The position numbers and the translations under genes were made by a program. Of a DNA stretch of 64,000 nt, positions 24,719 through 36,400 are shown piece by piece. The stretch comes from Cloeon dipterum (lineage: Eukaryota; Arthropoda; Insecta; Ephemeroptera; Baetidae): positions 13,454,001-13,518,000 of the forward strand of contig NC_088788.1 in the NCBI RefSeq assembly GCF_949628265.1. Direction: 5' to 3'. The notes under the pieces were generated by a model. The model had not been told where the DNA came from and searched no databases. It worked only from the letters and a program-made list of their open reading frames with translations. The first letter of the stretch is position 1; each line of letters starts with the position of its first letter.

Positions 24719-26301
24719 ATGTTTCGTCTCTTCGTGCCCCTGGCCTGCGTGGCTGCCTGTATGGCCGCCCCTAAGGAGGCCACTTTAAAGGGCTTCAACT
24801 ACCGCAACTCCCCTGACATTACGCCGAACTATGGAGCCCTAGCCGACCGAGTTTTCGGGAGACCGGACAGCTCTACCGGAGATAGGGTGGCCATGTATGA
24901 CCCTGAGAAGGACGAGGTCAACCCTGAGGAACTGGGCAGCTACGCGGCAGGGGACATCCTTGTGCCTGGGGTGACGAGTAGAAACGGTCTGGTGGCCACC
25001 ACGTCTAGATGGCCGAGAGGCCAAATTCCTTTCGTCATTTCATCCAGTTTTGGTTAGATAACGTTTTTCGACTCACAATCAATTAATAGAGTGCAAATTT
25101 TGTTGGAGAGCTAGTTTTACTGATTCTTAAAATAGTGAATTAGAAGATTATTTAGTAAAAAAATATACATTGTATTTTAGATAGGAAATTTTCCCCCGTA
25201 CATTTTTTATTCCTTGCTTTCTCTTATGAAAAGTGAGAATAATATTATGTTTCTAGATGTGCGAATATTTGACCCAAATAATAAATAAAGCCACATTTTG
25301 TTCCTATCCCTAAAGAAAACTCCAGAGTTGGCAAATTTGAAACAATTGAAAATAACCCTTCAGCTCCACGAGACGTCGACATAATCCACCAGGCGATGGA
25401 TGTGTACCACCAGCTGACGTGCGTGCGTTTCTTCCCTTGGAGCGGCCGCGAGAAAGACTACGTGAGCATCGAGAACAGCAACAGTGGCTGCTGGGCCTCG
25501 GTGGGCCGCACGGGTGGTAAGCAACAGGTCAACCTGCAGTCCCCGGCATGCTTGATGAGGGTGGGCACCGTGCTGCATGAGCTCATGCACACCGTCGGCT
25601 TCCTGCACGAGCAGAATCGCGCTGAACGCGACCAGTTTGTCGAGATACTGTGGAAGAACGTGGAGAAAAACCGCGAAGAAAACTTTAAAAAGATCCCGGC
25701 GTCGGTCGCGTATACTCAAATTCCATATGACTATGAGAGTGTCATGCACTACTCGACGGCGGCGTTCAGCTCCAACGGAAAGCCAACGCTTAAGACCAAG
25801 AAGGTAAATTTCAAGTTGGATAGCGATAGCACACTTCAAGAGTGCTTTAGTTTTTTGTCTGTGAGGTTAATTTTTTTAAATTATTCAATGGCAATTTTTA
25901 TTTTAAATGAAAGATTTAATATTTAAAGGGTAAATTAATAGCACTTAACTATGCAAGAAAATTATTTACTTCCGTAATATTCAAGGATTTTATTGCCAAA
26001 TGATACGGACAAAAAAGTTGTAGAACTGGTTTGGTCAATATTACTGTGTTCGCATTAAATTTTGCTTCCTAACAAATTGGTTTTCGTTTTCATTGAAGGT
26101 CAAACAGTTTAATTATAAAAGAACGCGAAATATCATGTCATATATTTCTTAAATGGATTTTAAGGAGTATTCTTCATAAAGTTCCTCATTTTTTTTTAGG
26201 GAGGCAACTTTAAAGTTGGACAGAGGGAGCGAATGAGCGTTGGGGACATCCATAAAATCAACATGATGTACAAATGCGACGGCCCATTTTCGTATGTTTA
26301 A
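24719..26301 (+). CDS. Secreted astacin-family (M12A) zinc metalloprotease
   Basis: Zinc endopeptidase made as a secreted zymogen. Three exons (24719-25052, 25364-25803, 26200-26301) give 291 residues in phase. Signal peptide MFRLFVPLACVAACMAAP. The pro-region contains AAGDI, resembling the aspartate-switch motif that keeps astacins latent, and the catalytic domain begins near TSRWPRGQIPFVIS. The zinc site HELMHTVGFLHEQNRAERD matches HExxHxxGxxHxxxRxDRD, with Ala-Glu replacing the usual residues around the family Asp. The Met-turn is SVMHY. Four cysteines (LTC, SGC, PAC, YKC) can form the two conserved disulfides. There are no EGF, CUB or other C-terminal domains, so this is a minimal astacin like crayfish digestive astacin and many insect gut or reproductive ones. 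Substrate and tissue cannot be told. ATTAAA at 26328 may be the poly(A) signal. Confidence 0.93.
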
Positions 26302-29199
26302 ATATTGTGAGCATTTTTCTGCGATTTATTAAAGTGTATACACGGAGTTTTTCAAAACCTTTTTCAGTATTTTTTTTACCCGACACGTGGCAAGGTTCCA
26401 ATCCTTATATATGCAAGTCAAAGGGGGAAATGGTTTGATAAAAAACAAGCAAATCATTCCTGCACACGAGTTTAATTTAAAATGTAAATATGCGCACATT
26501 ATAATAGTAATATCTCATCGCTGGGAAAAAATATTATCAGTGTGTTTCTTTACGGAAACAGACAAGCTTATCAATTTCACTTAATTAAGGAAACATTTGA
26601 ACGACCATAAATTTTAATATTGCTTTAAGGGTCAATGAAGCCGAAATAGTAATATAATGTTGGTCCAGTTTAAAATTTTCAATTTCTCCTGATCAATTTT
26701 TTCGTTTTAAGGTTACATACATATACATACTCTCGTCAAATGTTACCGAATTTCCATCTTCTGCAATATACGTTAAATAAAGAGACAAAATCCCTGAAAT
26801 TTTATTGCTCTATTATCACCTTCTTTGACTTAAGAAAATTTATTTTTGTAAGAGTAATTCCTCCCTGTGATTTTTTCCTTGTTAATTGAAACTCCAAGCA
26901 AAAAAGCAATGAATATTGACCGTTAGTCGACTTTCTCACCTATACATAGATTAATTAGTGCGCGACAAAAAAGGCTATGATATTATGCCCAAAGCATAAT
27001 TAATTGAAGGCCAATAACTTTAAAGATTATCATAGGTAGATGAAATATTAAATGAAAATCTCTTTGCACCAGAGCCAGTGCTCAATTCAAAGTGTGTATG
27101 TTAATTTATCTATTCGCTGAGCAAAATTATTCAAACTAATAGTCCGTTATTTTTATAGAAACAGTGATCATGCGATAAAGTTTTAATTTCCCCGCTTTAT
27201 TATACTTTATTTTTAATTGCAAATTTTACCCCCGACAGTTAAATTATTCAGTTATGTAATTGTAATATTAATTGCTCTAAAATACATACATAAATTTACA
27301 TGCATATTATATATTGAGTATCTGTTCCTGGTCTACGATTTCATTCTACGTTACTCACCAAACTCGATCATGACATGGATGAGTCTAGCGGCTAAGTTCA
27401 CATTCGTAATCAGGTGAGGTGACTGTAGTCCAAGTCCACTGATTTAGTGTCAAAGAGCAAAAAAGGAGGCAGAATATGACTGCTGGTGAAATAGTTGAGT
27501 GGATCCGAAAAATTATGAAATCCTGATTAATTCCGATGTCGACTACTCTAGCCTCTAGCCGGCCCGGGCCGGCCTTGCCAACAGGCCAAAGAGTGTCACG
27601 ACACCTGAATTGTTATCCTTCGTTCTTTGCGGTGTAACGTGATGAAGCACAGCAACAGCAGATCACACAAACGTCACAAACAGCAACAGCTGGGTCCAGA
27701 GCGCTCCATCCTCCAACCTCTAAGCATACTATAAACAATCGTCGTAGGGGTAAGGGTAGGGGAGTCACTGGAACTGGAGTCGCACAGCAAAAACAGAGAT
27801 GGGACATGAGACTTCGTCTAGGTACATAGCGGAATAGGAAAAATAGCGCATTGCTCAACAACCAGACAGCCGGACGCCAACTTCGTTGTTGCAAGGGCAA
27901 CATCTATTCGACAGTGAAAATTTCGGTGTTTGTTGAGCGATGCGCAGCTTCTCTGCTTCCATGACGACTTTTCGTTTGTCAGTGTCAGTGAATATAATAT
28001 GATAATGCCATTAAAAAAGGTAAGCAAAAAGTAATCTAATTTAAAAGATTCTGCTTCGAACCATTTAATAATATTATCTATGTATTACGTTAATAAATTT
28101 AAGAGAACACAACTCAGATCTATAAGTTTGGTTCGTTTTTGCAAAAATATCGATGCATTTTTTACAAATTTTAGGTAAAATTCATACACGTGACATTTTA
28201 GTCCCTGCGCTGGGGCTTCTACAAAACATAGTAGAAGTGTCTTCGGCTATCATTGTTGAGCGCATGCCTTTTTCGTGCAATTTACTTGCACTTAATTTTG
28301 TAATGTGAGAATCCGAACGATGTTTGGAGTCGAGTATGGGCTGATACGCGCTTTTTGCACTCATATTATTTGAATCTTTTGCGTTGCAATGACGATTCCA
28401 GTCGGATTTGGGAGCATTAATTGCTTTCAGCTGTCACGTCCCACTTTTTCTAACTTGCAACTTTCCAGCACGCATACGCGTGAATGAATTTCACTGGACG
28501 AATTCTAGCGTTTTGATGAAACACCTTGGTGCGGGGGCAGTAACACGAGCTGGTCCTATTCTGGACTGGGCTTCCTCCGAGATGAGTCCATGCGCCTAAC
28601 GCCCATGTTATTGGGACGCGGAGTTTTCGCGATTTGATCGTTATCAGGAAGAGGCGAACCGATCAAAAATGAAATCAAATGATTGAGTTTTACTCCTATA
28701 TATAGTGGTATTTTTTTTGTATATTTCTGATTCTTCCTCACATATAATTAGGCTAACCAGAACGCTATTTAATATAAATTATTAAATGGGAATAATTTTA
28801 TTGCGGTTTATAAATTTAATGCTCGTATATTATATTAACACTATTTTTTACCTGCAGTAATTTTTTGATTCTATTTTCTGAATCATTTAAGCTGCTTCCC
28901 TCACAAAAATTTCATAATTTCATTTTTTTATTTTACGTCTTAAATTATTAGTCTATTCAAATAAAATTAAAAGGCATGATTATTTTTTATAAAAAATAGT
29001 TTTATTTTTATAATGTTCTATTATTTTGAATGGGTAACTTCAGGTTTTTGGAAAATGTATATGAAATTTTTACAGTTTTTTTTGTAAATAACATAAAACT
29101 TCATTCAACAATTTTTAGCTAATAGGAGATAACTATCTAGATGAACAATAATATTTACAACTTGATATTTCGCTCTCCTAAATGAAAAATCGCCGATAT
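26302..29199. other. Intergenic region between convergent astacin and phospholipase genes
   Basis: About 2.9 kb. Most is AT-rich with no supported frame. A GC-richer island at about 27540-27965 contains a 16-bp palindrome (27558-27573) and CAGCAACAG runs; short frames there on either strand have no recognisable product. A copy of a dispersed repeat occupies about 28243-28668 (listed separately). From 28740 to 29199 the DNA is very AT-rich. Confidence 0.5.
28243..28668. repeat. Dispersed repeat, copy 1
   Basis: About 425 bases that match 46785-47215 in the same orientation with many substitutions and small gaps. Shared blocks include GCATTGTTGA-like start, TTTGGGAG, CCTTTCCAGCA-like, GTGCGGGGGCAG, AACACGAGCTGGTC, CTGGGCTTCCTCC and GCCCATG.TGTTATT. 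No long open frame, terminal inverted repeat or poly-A tail is visible. It could be a decayed non-autonomous transposon or a duplicated noncoding segment; the family is not recognised. Confidence 0.6.
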
Positions 29200-32005
29200 T
29201 TAATAATTATTTTTTTCGTTGATTTTCATTGAGGTATTCTCTCCACTTCTCTTCAATCGAACACTGTTAGTATTTATCCTGGTGTAAATGTATGGCCAAG
29301 ACTCTGAAGGGCAGTTGAATTTTGTCAGCACGTCCGCCCAGTCCATTGATTTCTCTCCAACGGGTTCCAACATGTTGTTCCACAGTGCATTCGCAGCTTT
29401 TTATTTAATTAGTATAAACTCTGAGTTTAGATGAACAATCAACTAACCTCTGGCGTATCCAGACTGACTCAAATGAAAACAGTCAGGTGACAATAGAGAA
29501 ATATCCGTCATATTATGGCCAAAGTTGTTAATGCGTGTTGGAAAAATCAGCCGCGTTGTGAAGGGCTGGGACACAACTGCGAAATTGTCCAATCCGTCAT
29601 ATCTGCCATCATTTGCCTTAAAAAATTTCCAATGATAAAATATTCGTGAAATTAGATCATTTTTATTGGTACCACTTCCAAAGAAACATTTGTCATGGCG
29701 TGGACAATGTCTGAGTATAAATTCTTGCTTCTGTCATATCTTGGTCCAAAAAGACAAGGGCAGAAGATTCTGTGCGGCGCGTAGCATGACAAAGGCAGTT
29801 TCATTTGCATCAGAAGTAAATCAATACCTGGATAATATACAAGTGAAGCGGATAAGTAGTGAAAAATATAAATTGAAAACAAAACTATTTTATTTTCTAT
29901 TCAATTGTGATTTGCAAGTCAGGGAAATATTTTGCTCTCACGTACGTCCCAATGCCACAAAATTGACGAGAGTGCGAGGCATGTTATCCCTTAAGTAGTC
30001 CAATGCGTTGATCAAGTTTTTCTTGAACCTGGCTGCCATTTCCTGGGGTTGTTCCGAGTAACACATCTCCAGGCATATATCGTTGTTTCCGATCAAAAGT
30101 GTAACAAGCTAAGAATTGGTAATAATTTGTTAAAAACCACTGTAACGTATTTTCCTTAATTATTGTTTCGGAATATACCTTCCAATCCTCCTGGAAATTC
30201 ACTTTCGGGTGCGATTTGATCCTTTTAACCAGAACCTTGGCCATGAAGGCGAGATCATCTGAGGTGGCACCTCCTTCAGCCACGTTAAAACCGGCAGAAT
30301 ACGCGTGAGCTGGCCCATCGCCAGTTGAAAAGCCCACCAGTTCAGGGTTGAACTGACGCAAAATGTTTGGCAGCGTAAGGACGCTCCTCCAAGATCCGTC
30401 TCCACCTAATGCGGATAAAATTGCTGATCGATTTTCAACAAAGGGATCACCCCGCCAGAAATATAATTCCGGCAGATAACATGATAAAAGCGATAAACGC
30501 ATTTTGTCCGCAGTAGGTATCGTTAAACATTTTTACCATCACATTATTTTTCCACTACATAATAACAGATTTTAGCCAATTTTCAATTGCACAAGGGTAT
30601 ATAGAGATTTAAATCAGTTTTGCAAAAATGTGTAATTAGCAGTGCTCCACACTAAACGCACTTCCGCATCATGATCTTCAAGGATGGCTAGTAACGAAAT
30701 TGCATAAGCACACAATTGCTTTAAGCATACACACCTCTGCACTCACCGCCTATAATTTTGTCTTAACCCGCAGAACGCCTAAACAGTCGTCGCAGCGTGT
30801 CATTTGAAAAGTGTCAAACCCGCGCTATTTTTTATTTACCTTCAAGGTTGATATATTTATTCCGCTACTAAACTGAGTCAATTCTTTTGTTTAAAAAAAG
30901 CTCCAATTATTTTCTAATTCAACTCGAACGTCAAATCATATAGGGAAAAAATATTTTATCGTTAATTCAGAAGAGCGTGACAATATTTTTTTAACACTGA
31001 ACAAACACTCGATAGATCCTAGGCGTATAACATTTCAACTTTTTAGGATATTGAACCCTCTCGTCTCTAGCCAATATTTATTCTGGTTTCCGCAACTGGT
31101 TTGTCCTTGCTAAAGGAATGACAGGTTTTCTGAGGCTTTGCCAAAGTGTGTTTTTATGCATATTTGGGCGATGATAGATGATAAATGCCTTTAGGGCTAT
31201 GCCTAGCTATTGGCTCATTTCGTATGAGAACCGCTCTTTGGCCAACTTTTACACGCTTCTAAACGTTTTGCAAGAGACTTGACTGAGATTGGAATAAATT
31301 CGTAGAATAATTCACAAAGGAAGACCCCTTTTCGAAAGTGCATCATTTAATAATGAAAGTTTTTCTAATTTAAATTAAAATCGTATTTGCTGAGCAATTA
31401 CAAAATTGAAAAACAATTTATTCTACTTAATGATTATTTAATAAAAGTTAGAGAAGGTCAATAATTTTTTAACTGCGTTGTCTCACCTATGCTCCACACA
31501 AGTCCTCGATTCTCAATGGGGACCTGTAACTGGGTTGAAGCAGAGGCGCCAAAACCCGCGGTTAAACTGTCTCCCAAAGCCGCGATTACGTCTATATCGC
31601 CAGGCATCAACTGATGAACAGAAGTCGGCTTTTTTGCAGACCGATACTTTGAAGGGTCACTGCAAGGAAATGGGACGTTGTTTAGCTCCGTCTGGATTTT
31701 CTGCGAGCAAAGTAACCAGAATAATTTGAAACTCAAAAAATTAAACGTACTTCATCAAAATAATAAAAATAAAAAGCTTTTTTATTTAATTTGTTTCGAA
31801 CACTGACCTGGAGTCTTTTAGCAGCTTGCCGTCTTGCTTGGACCCTCTCGTTAGTACCGAGAATTCCATACAAGAAGTCCTTGATTCCCATTTCGACACG
31901 CGAGGAAAACGCGCTTGGAAAAGTAGGGGTGGCCACATTTTCCCGCACGTGCAATAGGAAACAGAACTGGACGAAGAGAGCCGCAGTAAACAGTCTCATT
32001 GTCAC
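29200..32005 (-). CDS. Secreted phospholipase B1-like GDSL lipase
   Basis: Single-domain relative of membrane-associated phospholipase B1, a Ser esterase that removes acyl chains from phospholipids and lysophospholipids. Exons in transcript order: 32005-31808, 31700-31487, 30405-30179, 30108-29946, 29827 to about 29673, 29616-29448, 29396-29200; about 440 residues. The fifth donor is uncertain by a codon. Signal peptide MRLFTAALFVQFCFLL. SGNH blocks: I DVIAALGDSLTAGFGA (nucleophile Ser), II FNVAEGGATSDD, III LVTLLIGNNDIC, V LLSPDCFHLS (catalytic Asp and His), then ALWNNMLEPVGEKS as in mammalian PLB1. Vertebrate PLB1 has four tandem repeats and a C-terminal anchor; this protein has one repeat and no membrane segment, as is usual in insects, so it is probably secreted. 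Intron 2 is about 1.1 kb, far longer than the others. The gene is divergent from URB1. Confidence 0.92.
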
Positions 32006-33467
32006 TGCAAGACTGCTCTGCCGATCAGATTAGCGCCCCAGCCTCTACCGGTTGCCGCTGGAATAATGTTTCGCAGTCCCTTGTCGGCTCTTCTTTCAAT
32101 GTCAAGTTCAGAGGCGTGTTGAGGAAGCAAAGCTTCGTCTCGCGGGTGCGGGTAGGTATACTTAAAATTGCAAAAAAGGAGTGGTCTCCTCCTCCCCATC
32201 CTTTTTTCATTTTACAATCCAACCGCGTGGTCCTCATGGTTCTGTCCTGACCATGTTAACGCGAGAAGGAAAGGAAAACGCAAGATTGAATTTCAAGATC
32301 TTTTGTGGGCTGCTGCCATGTGTAGCTGAATTATATGGCACGGGATTTCCCCCAAACAGGTCTCAAAAATATATAGCAGCTGCGGGCATTATGCTTCAAG
32401 GAATCCTGCCTGACGGGCTTACATTTATTTTCAATAATTGTCCGTCCCCCCGGAACGAGCCTCTGCCGATCATGATGGCGTGTACGTGCGTGCGAGATGA
32501 TTATTTCAAAGATTCAGACTAATAATTACCCCCTATATTTGTTCATCTGTTTGTCAGTCAGTCGCTATTTTAACATCGCGAAAAAGCAAGCTCGTTGGCA
32601 ATTGGCGAACCTTATGTGAAGCTCTTATTCCTGCTTATGCTATAAAGATTCAAATATAGAGTAATGTTACTTGAAGCTGATATATGCTAATGCCGCTGAT
32701 GCGTAATATTACTATAGTGGAACCCGTTTAATTATTTCAATTATATTGGTTATGTTTGAAAACAACGATAATTAATTTGCTATCCGATGCATGATTTACA
32801 CTGAATTTTGTGATCTCCAGACTTGAGCAATTATATAAACGGGGAAACATTGAATGGAGAAGAAACTTAAGGAAACATTAGAATTTTCAAGTAAACATTT
32901 CATAGAAAATAAGAGAAAAGCAGGAAATCAACTATGAAAATGTAAAAAATCTACACTTTTTTTAAAAATGAACGTCTCTAATTGTTACTCATTGTACACA
33001 ATTCGGTTTCTTCCTGTAACTCACAATATCTGACTTCTAAATTCTTTACAAATTACGTAGTGTTGTAATGGGAAGAGAGATTTCGTGAATAGATTTTAGC
33101 GCGTTGACTTTATCACGTTGGTTCTACTGCAACTGTGGGAGTGGGACCATTGGGAGTACACAACATACGAACACCCACAACACGCAACACACGTGCTACA
33201 GCGGCTGTTTTGTAGAAGTACATATTGCTAGATTCTGTATTTAAAATTTTTGAAAGTTTTGTTTTGAGAGATCATTCTGCTGGTTCACCGCCAATGCCGG
33301 TGTTAGCTGATGACCATAACCAGGATAATTCCATCTCCACGAAGTAAGAATTGTAATTTGTGAATTTAGAACAGATTTAGAAAAGAGAGTAAAGAAATAA
33401 TAACATTCAAAATACATTATTCATTCTCTCAGAAGTAGAGTACCGAATTGACAGAAATTTTTTTCGC
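32006..33467. promoter_or_regulatory. Bidirectional intergenic region, phospholipase / URB1
   Basis: About 1.46 kb between two divergent start codons. It must hold both promoters. The phospholipase side (32010-32520) is GC-richer, the URB1 side AT-rich apart from a CACAACACGCAACACACGTG stretch near 33177. No coding frame, TATA box or other defined element could be assigned with confidence. Confidence 0.4.
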
Positions 33468-36400
33468 ATGACCTGCAGACAAAAACCGAAAATGAAGAGT
33501 GAGAAGCTAAAATCAGAAGCGCTGGAGACTTCTCCTGTCCAAAGAAAACGCAAAATTGAAGAGCCTGAAAGCGAAGACGAAGATGATGATTCTGAGTATG
33601 CATGATATTAAAATATCACTTTGATTTTATTTATTATATATTTGGTATAGGGAAAGTCAGATGTCAGAAGACTCGGAACAGGGGGAATTGAAGAAACCAA
33701 CGAACTCATTCGGGAATGCTGTAAAACATGAGTTTGACGCCGTCAAACTTAGAAAAAAATTATTTTCAAGAGAGGCTGGGACAGGTGAACAAAATTAAAA
33801 ATCATTTTTAATTCTTCTCATCCGTGTGATCATATAGAGCTGAAAATGTTTGCCAAGGACTTACACGATACCTCTGAGGACAAGGTTGATCATGTTGACC
33901 TTTACATGCAAGCTGGTGGCAGCAGCACTGAGATTTTGAACTCCCTCTCGGAATTACGGCATGTTGATCCTGGAAGTGCAATTGCAGGTTTTAGGATTTT
34001 GACGGTTATTTTCTTGAGGTATGGTTTCAATGGACTGTATAAACGTGAAAAATGAAATTTGACACTTTAGAACCCTGCGAGATTTCCCTGAGAAACAGGC
34101 TGAATCTGAAGAAGCAGCTTTGAAGCTCATCCAAACTTCTGCCCCTTTCCTAAATTCTCTACTGAAACCATCTCCAAAGCCATTTAGAGTTCTTGTTGGT
34201 TTAAAGCTCCTGACAGGTAAAAAACAATTATATTTGTTATTAACTATGCTAATGATTTGACCTTAATAGCTATGGTGAGTCTGTCCCCAAGAGTTGCAAA
34301 GGAGGTGCTTCGCGTCATTGATCTCGGAAAGGATGAGATAAGATGGTTGACCAGTGGCCAGGGAAACAAATCCGAGATGATCAAAGGCTTTTTGCAGATC
34401 CGCAAAAGTTTCATACACTTTTTGATGGCTTTTTTGGTTGACAAAGAAACCAACACAATCCAGTTGCTTTTGTCCAAAGGGAGTAAGTGATTATAATCTG
34501 ATATAAATTTTGAAATATTGATAATCTGTGTTTAAAGATATAATTGGATCTGCTATGCTTGGTTTGACTCGAGACAGGGCCTCTTTGGTCAATTTGGCTT
34601 TGACGACTATCAGGACGATGGTTGTCGAAAACCTCAATGTCAGCAAAAAACTGAAACAAAAGGCGTTTCATACTAAAGTGCTAGAAGCATTAGTTACGTT
34701 GTATGAGTGGCAAGGTCCAAAAGATTCCTTCAAGAGATATGCTAAGAAAAAGAAAACATTGGAAATGAAATTGGTACAAATTGTTGCTGCCTCTTAGGTT
34801 TGAGTCTCATTATGTTATCTGTCCAGGTGGCTGAAGATGATTTGAAACTTGTGCAAGAAAGTGTGCACACCTTTTTTAAAGTCCTGCTTACGTCTTACAA
34901 GTTTGGGGTGTCCTTCCCCTCGCACAATGCGGACATGCCTCAAAATCACAACATGCAGTCTTTTTCCGTTCTCAGAGTAAGCTTTCATGTTTATAATAAA
35001 AAGAAATCATCAGTAATAATTATGTTGTAGAAATTGCAAAGACCTTGGGACTGTCATTTGAAGAGTGAACTCTCAATCGAAGTTCTAAAAACTTGCCCAA
35101 CTCTGCTCAGACCACTTTTGGCTATTTACATTGAGTCGCTGACTCCAAGGCCAACTCTGACCTGGCTGCGCACCTTAGAATTTGTGATCAAGGTATAAAA
35201 GAACCAAATCCAATTATTAATTTTTCTACAGTAAATTTCCTTATTTTTAGGTGCTGGAATCAGTGGACATGAGCGCATTCACCATCCAGGAAAACACAAG
35301 ACCCAATCCAAAGGTGGTAGCAAACATGATTTGCTCTTTGGCCCTTCCCATTACAGTGATGAAAGCCGTGCTCTTTCCTGGCCTCTCGCATTCACACGCA
35401 GCTGTGAAAGAGGCAACTGCTCGACTTCTAACATGCATTCTGTCCCGCCTAAGTTGCCACCTAGAGAAAGCCAAGGACTTGTTTTCCTTTGATCAAAAGT
35501 CCCTAGATTCTACGAGAGCGCAAATCCAGCACCAACTATCAAAAATCATTCCCTCTGTGTCACTTGTTTGGGACGCATGGAATTTGATCACTTTGTATGA
35601 CAACCAAGCCCAACCAGAGGAAATATCTGATTGTGAAAAAAAGAAGCATGGAATTCCTATTATGGAAAGCTCAAAAGTAAGTAATTCCAAGCAATGATTC
35701 ATACTGTTAAATTTTATGCAATTTGTCTTGATTTTTAAGATCACCAACATGGACCTTGCGGCACCAGAAGCAATCAGCGGGCATGCGTTGCAGCCCCCAA
35801 CGCACTCAAACCAACTATCCACGTACGTTCTGCTTCTTTTGGCATATCAAGAGTGGCTCCCACACTGGCTGGAGATCAGTTGGGGTAGAGGAGCTGCTTC
35901 GAAAATTTTGAGCTCCATCAAGAGCGCGGTTGACATGCTTGACGACGACGCAGAAGCTGACAGTATGAAAGTCAAGGCTGTGTGCCTGCTCACCAATTTT
36001 GACCACCTCACAATCTCTCCACATGAGGTATAAAGCGTGGTCCTAAATTCAATTTCTGCGACTAACTCATCTTTTATTTTCACAGACTTTGTTTTCGTGG
36101 GCAGTAGAAATTCTTGTCCATGGAAGCTTCCAAAATGCTGAGGCTCGTCGGACTTTGTCGAAAATTCTTGCCCAAATTGGCATTATGATCGAGAACAATG
36201 ATGAGCTGAATGTCTGGGTGCAGAGCACTGATGACAGGAAAGATTGCAAGTCAGCTCTGTCTGCCGCTCTGGTCCTTTTGGCTAAAAATCTTCTGGACTA
36301 CACTGACAAGCAGTATGAAATCATCAGCAGCGGCCAGCAAAGTGTCTCCAAGGTGCATTCAGCCCTCTTGGACGAAATACTTGGAGGTTCGATTTTATTG

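Noticed and set aside
27818-27962. Possible - strand start (MEAEKLRIAQQTPKFSL) in the GC island
   Set aside because: The frame stops after about 35 codons and no acceptor or downstream exon could be joined.
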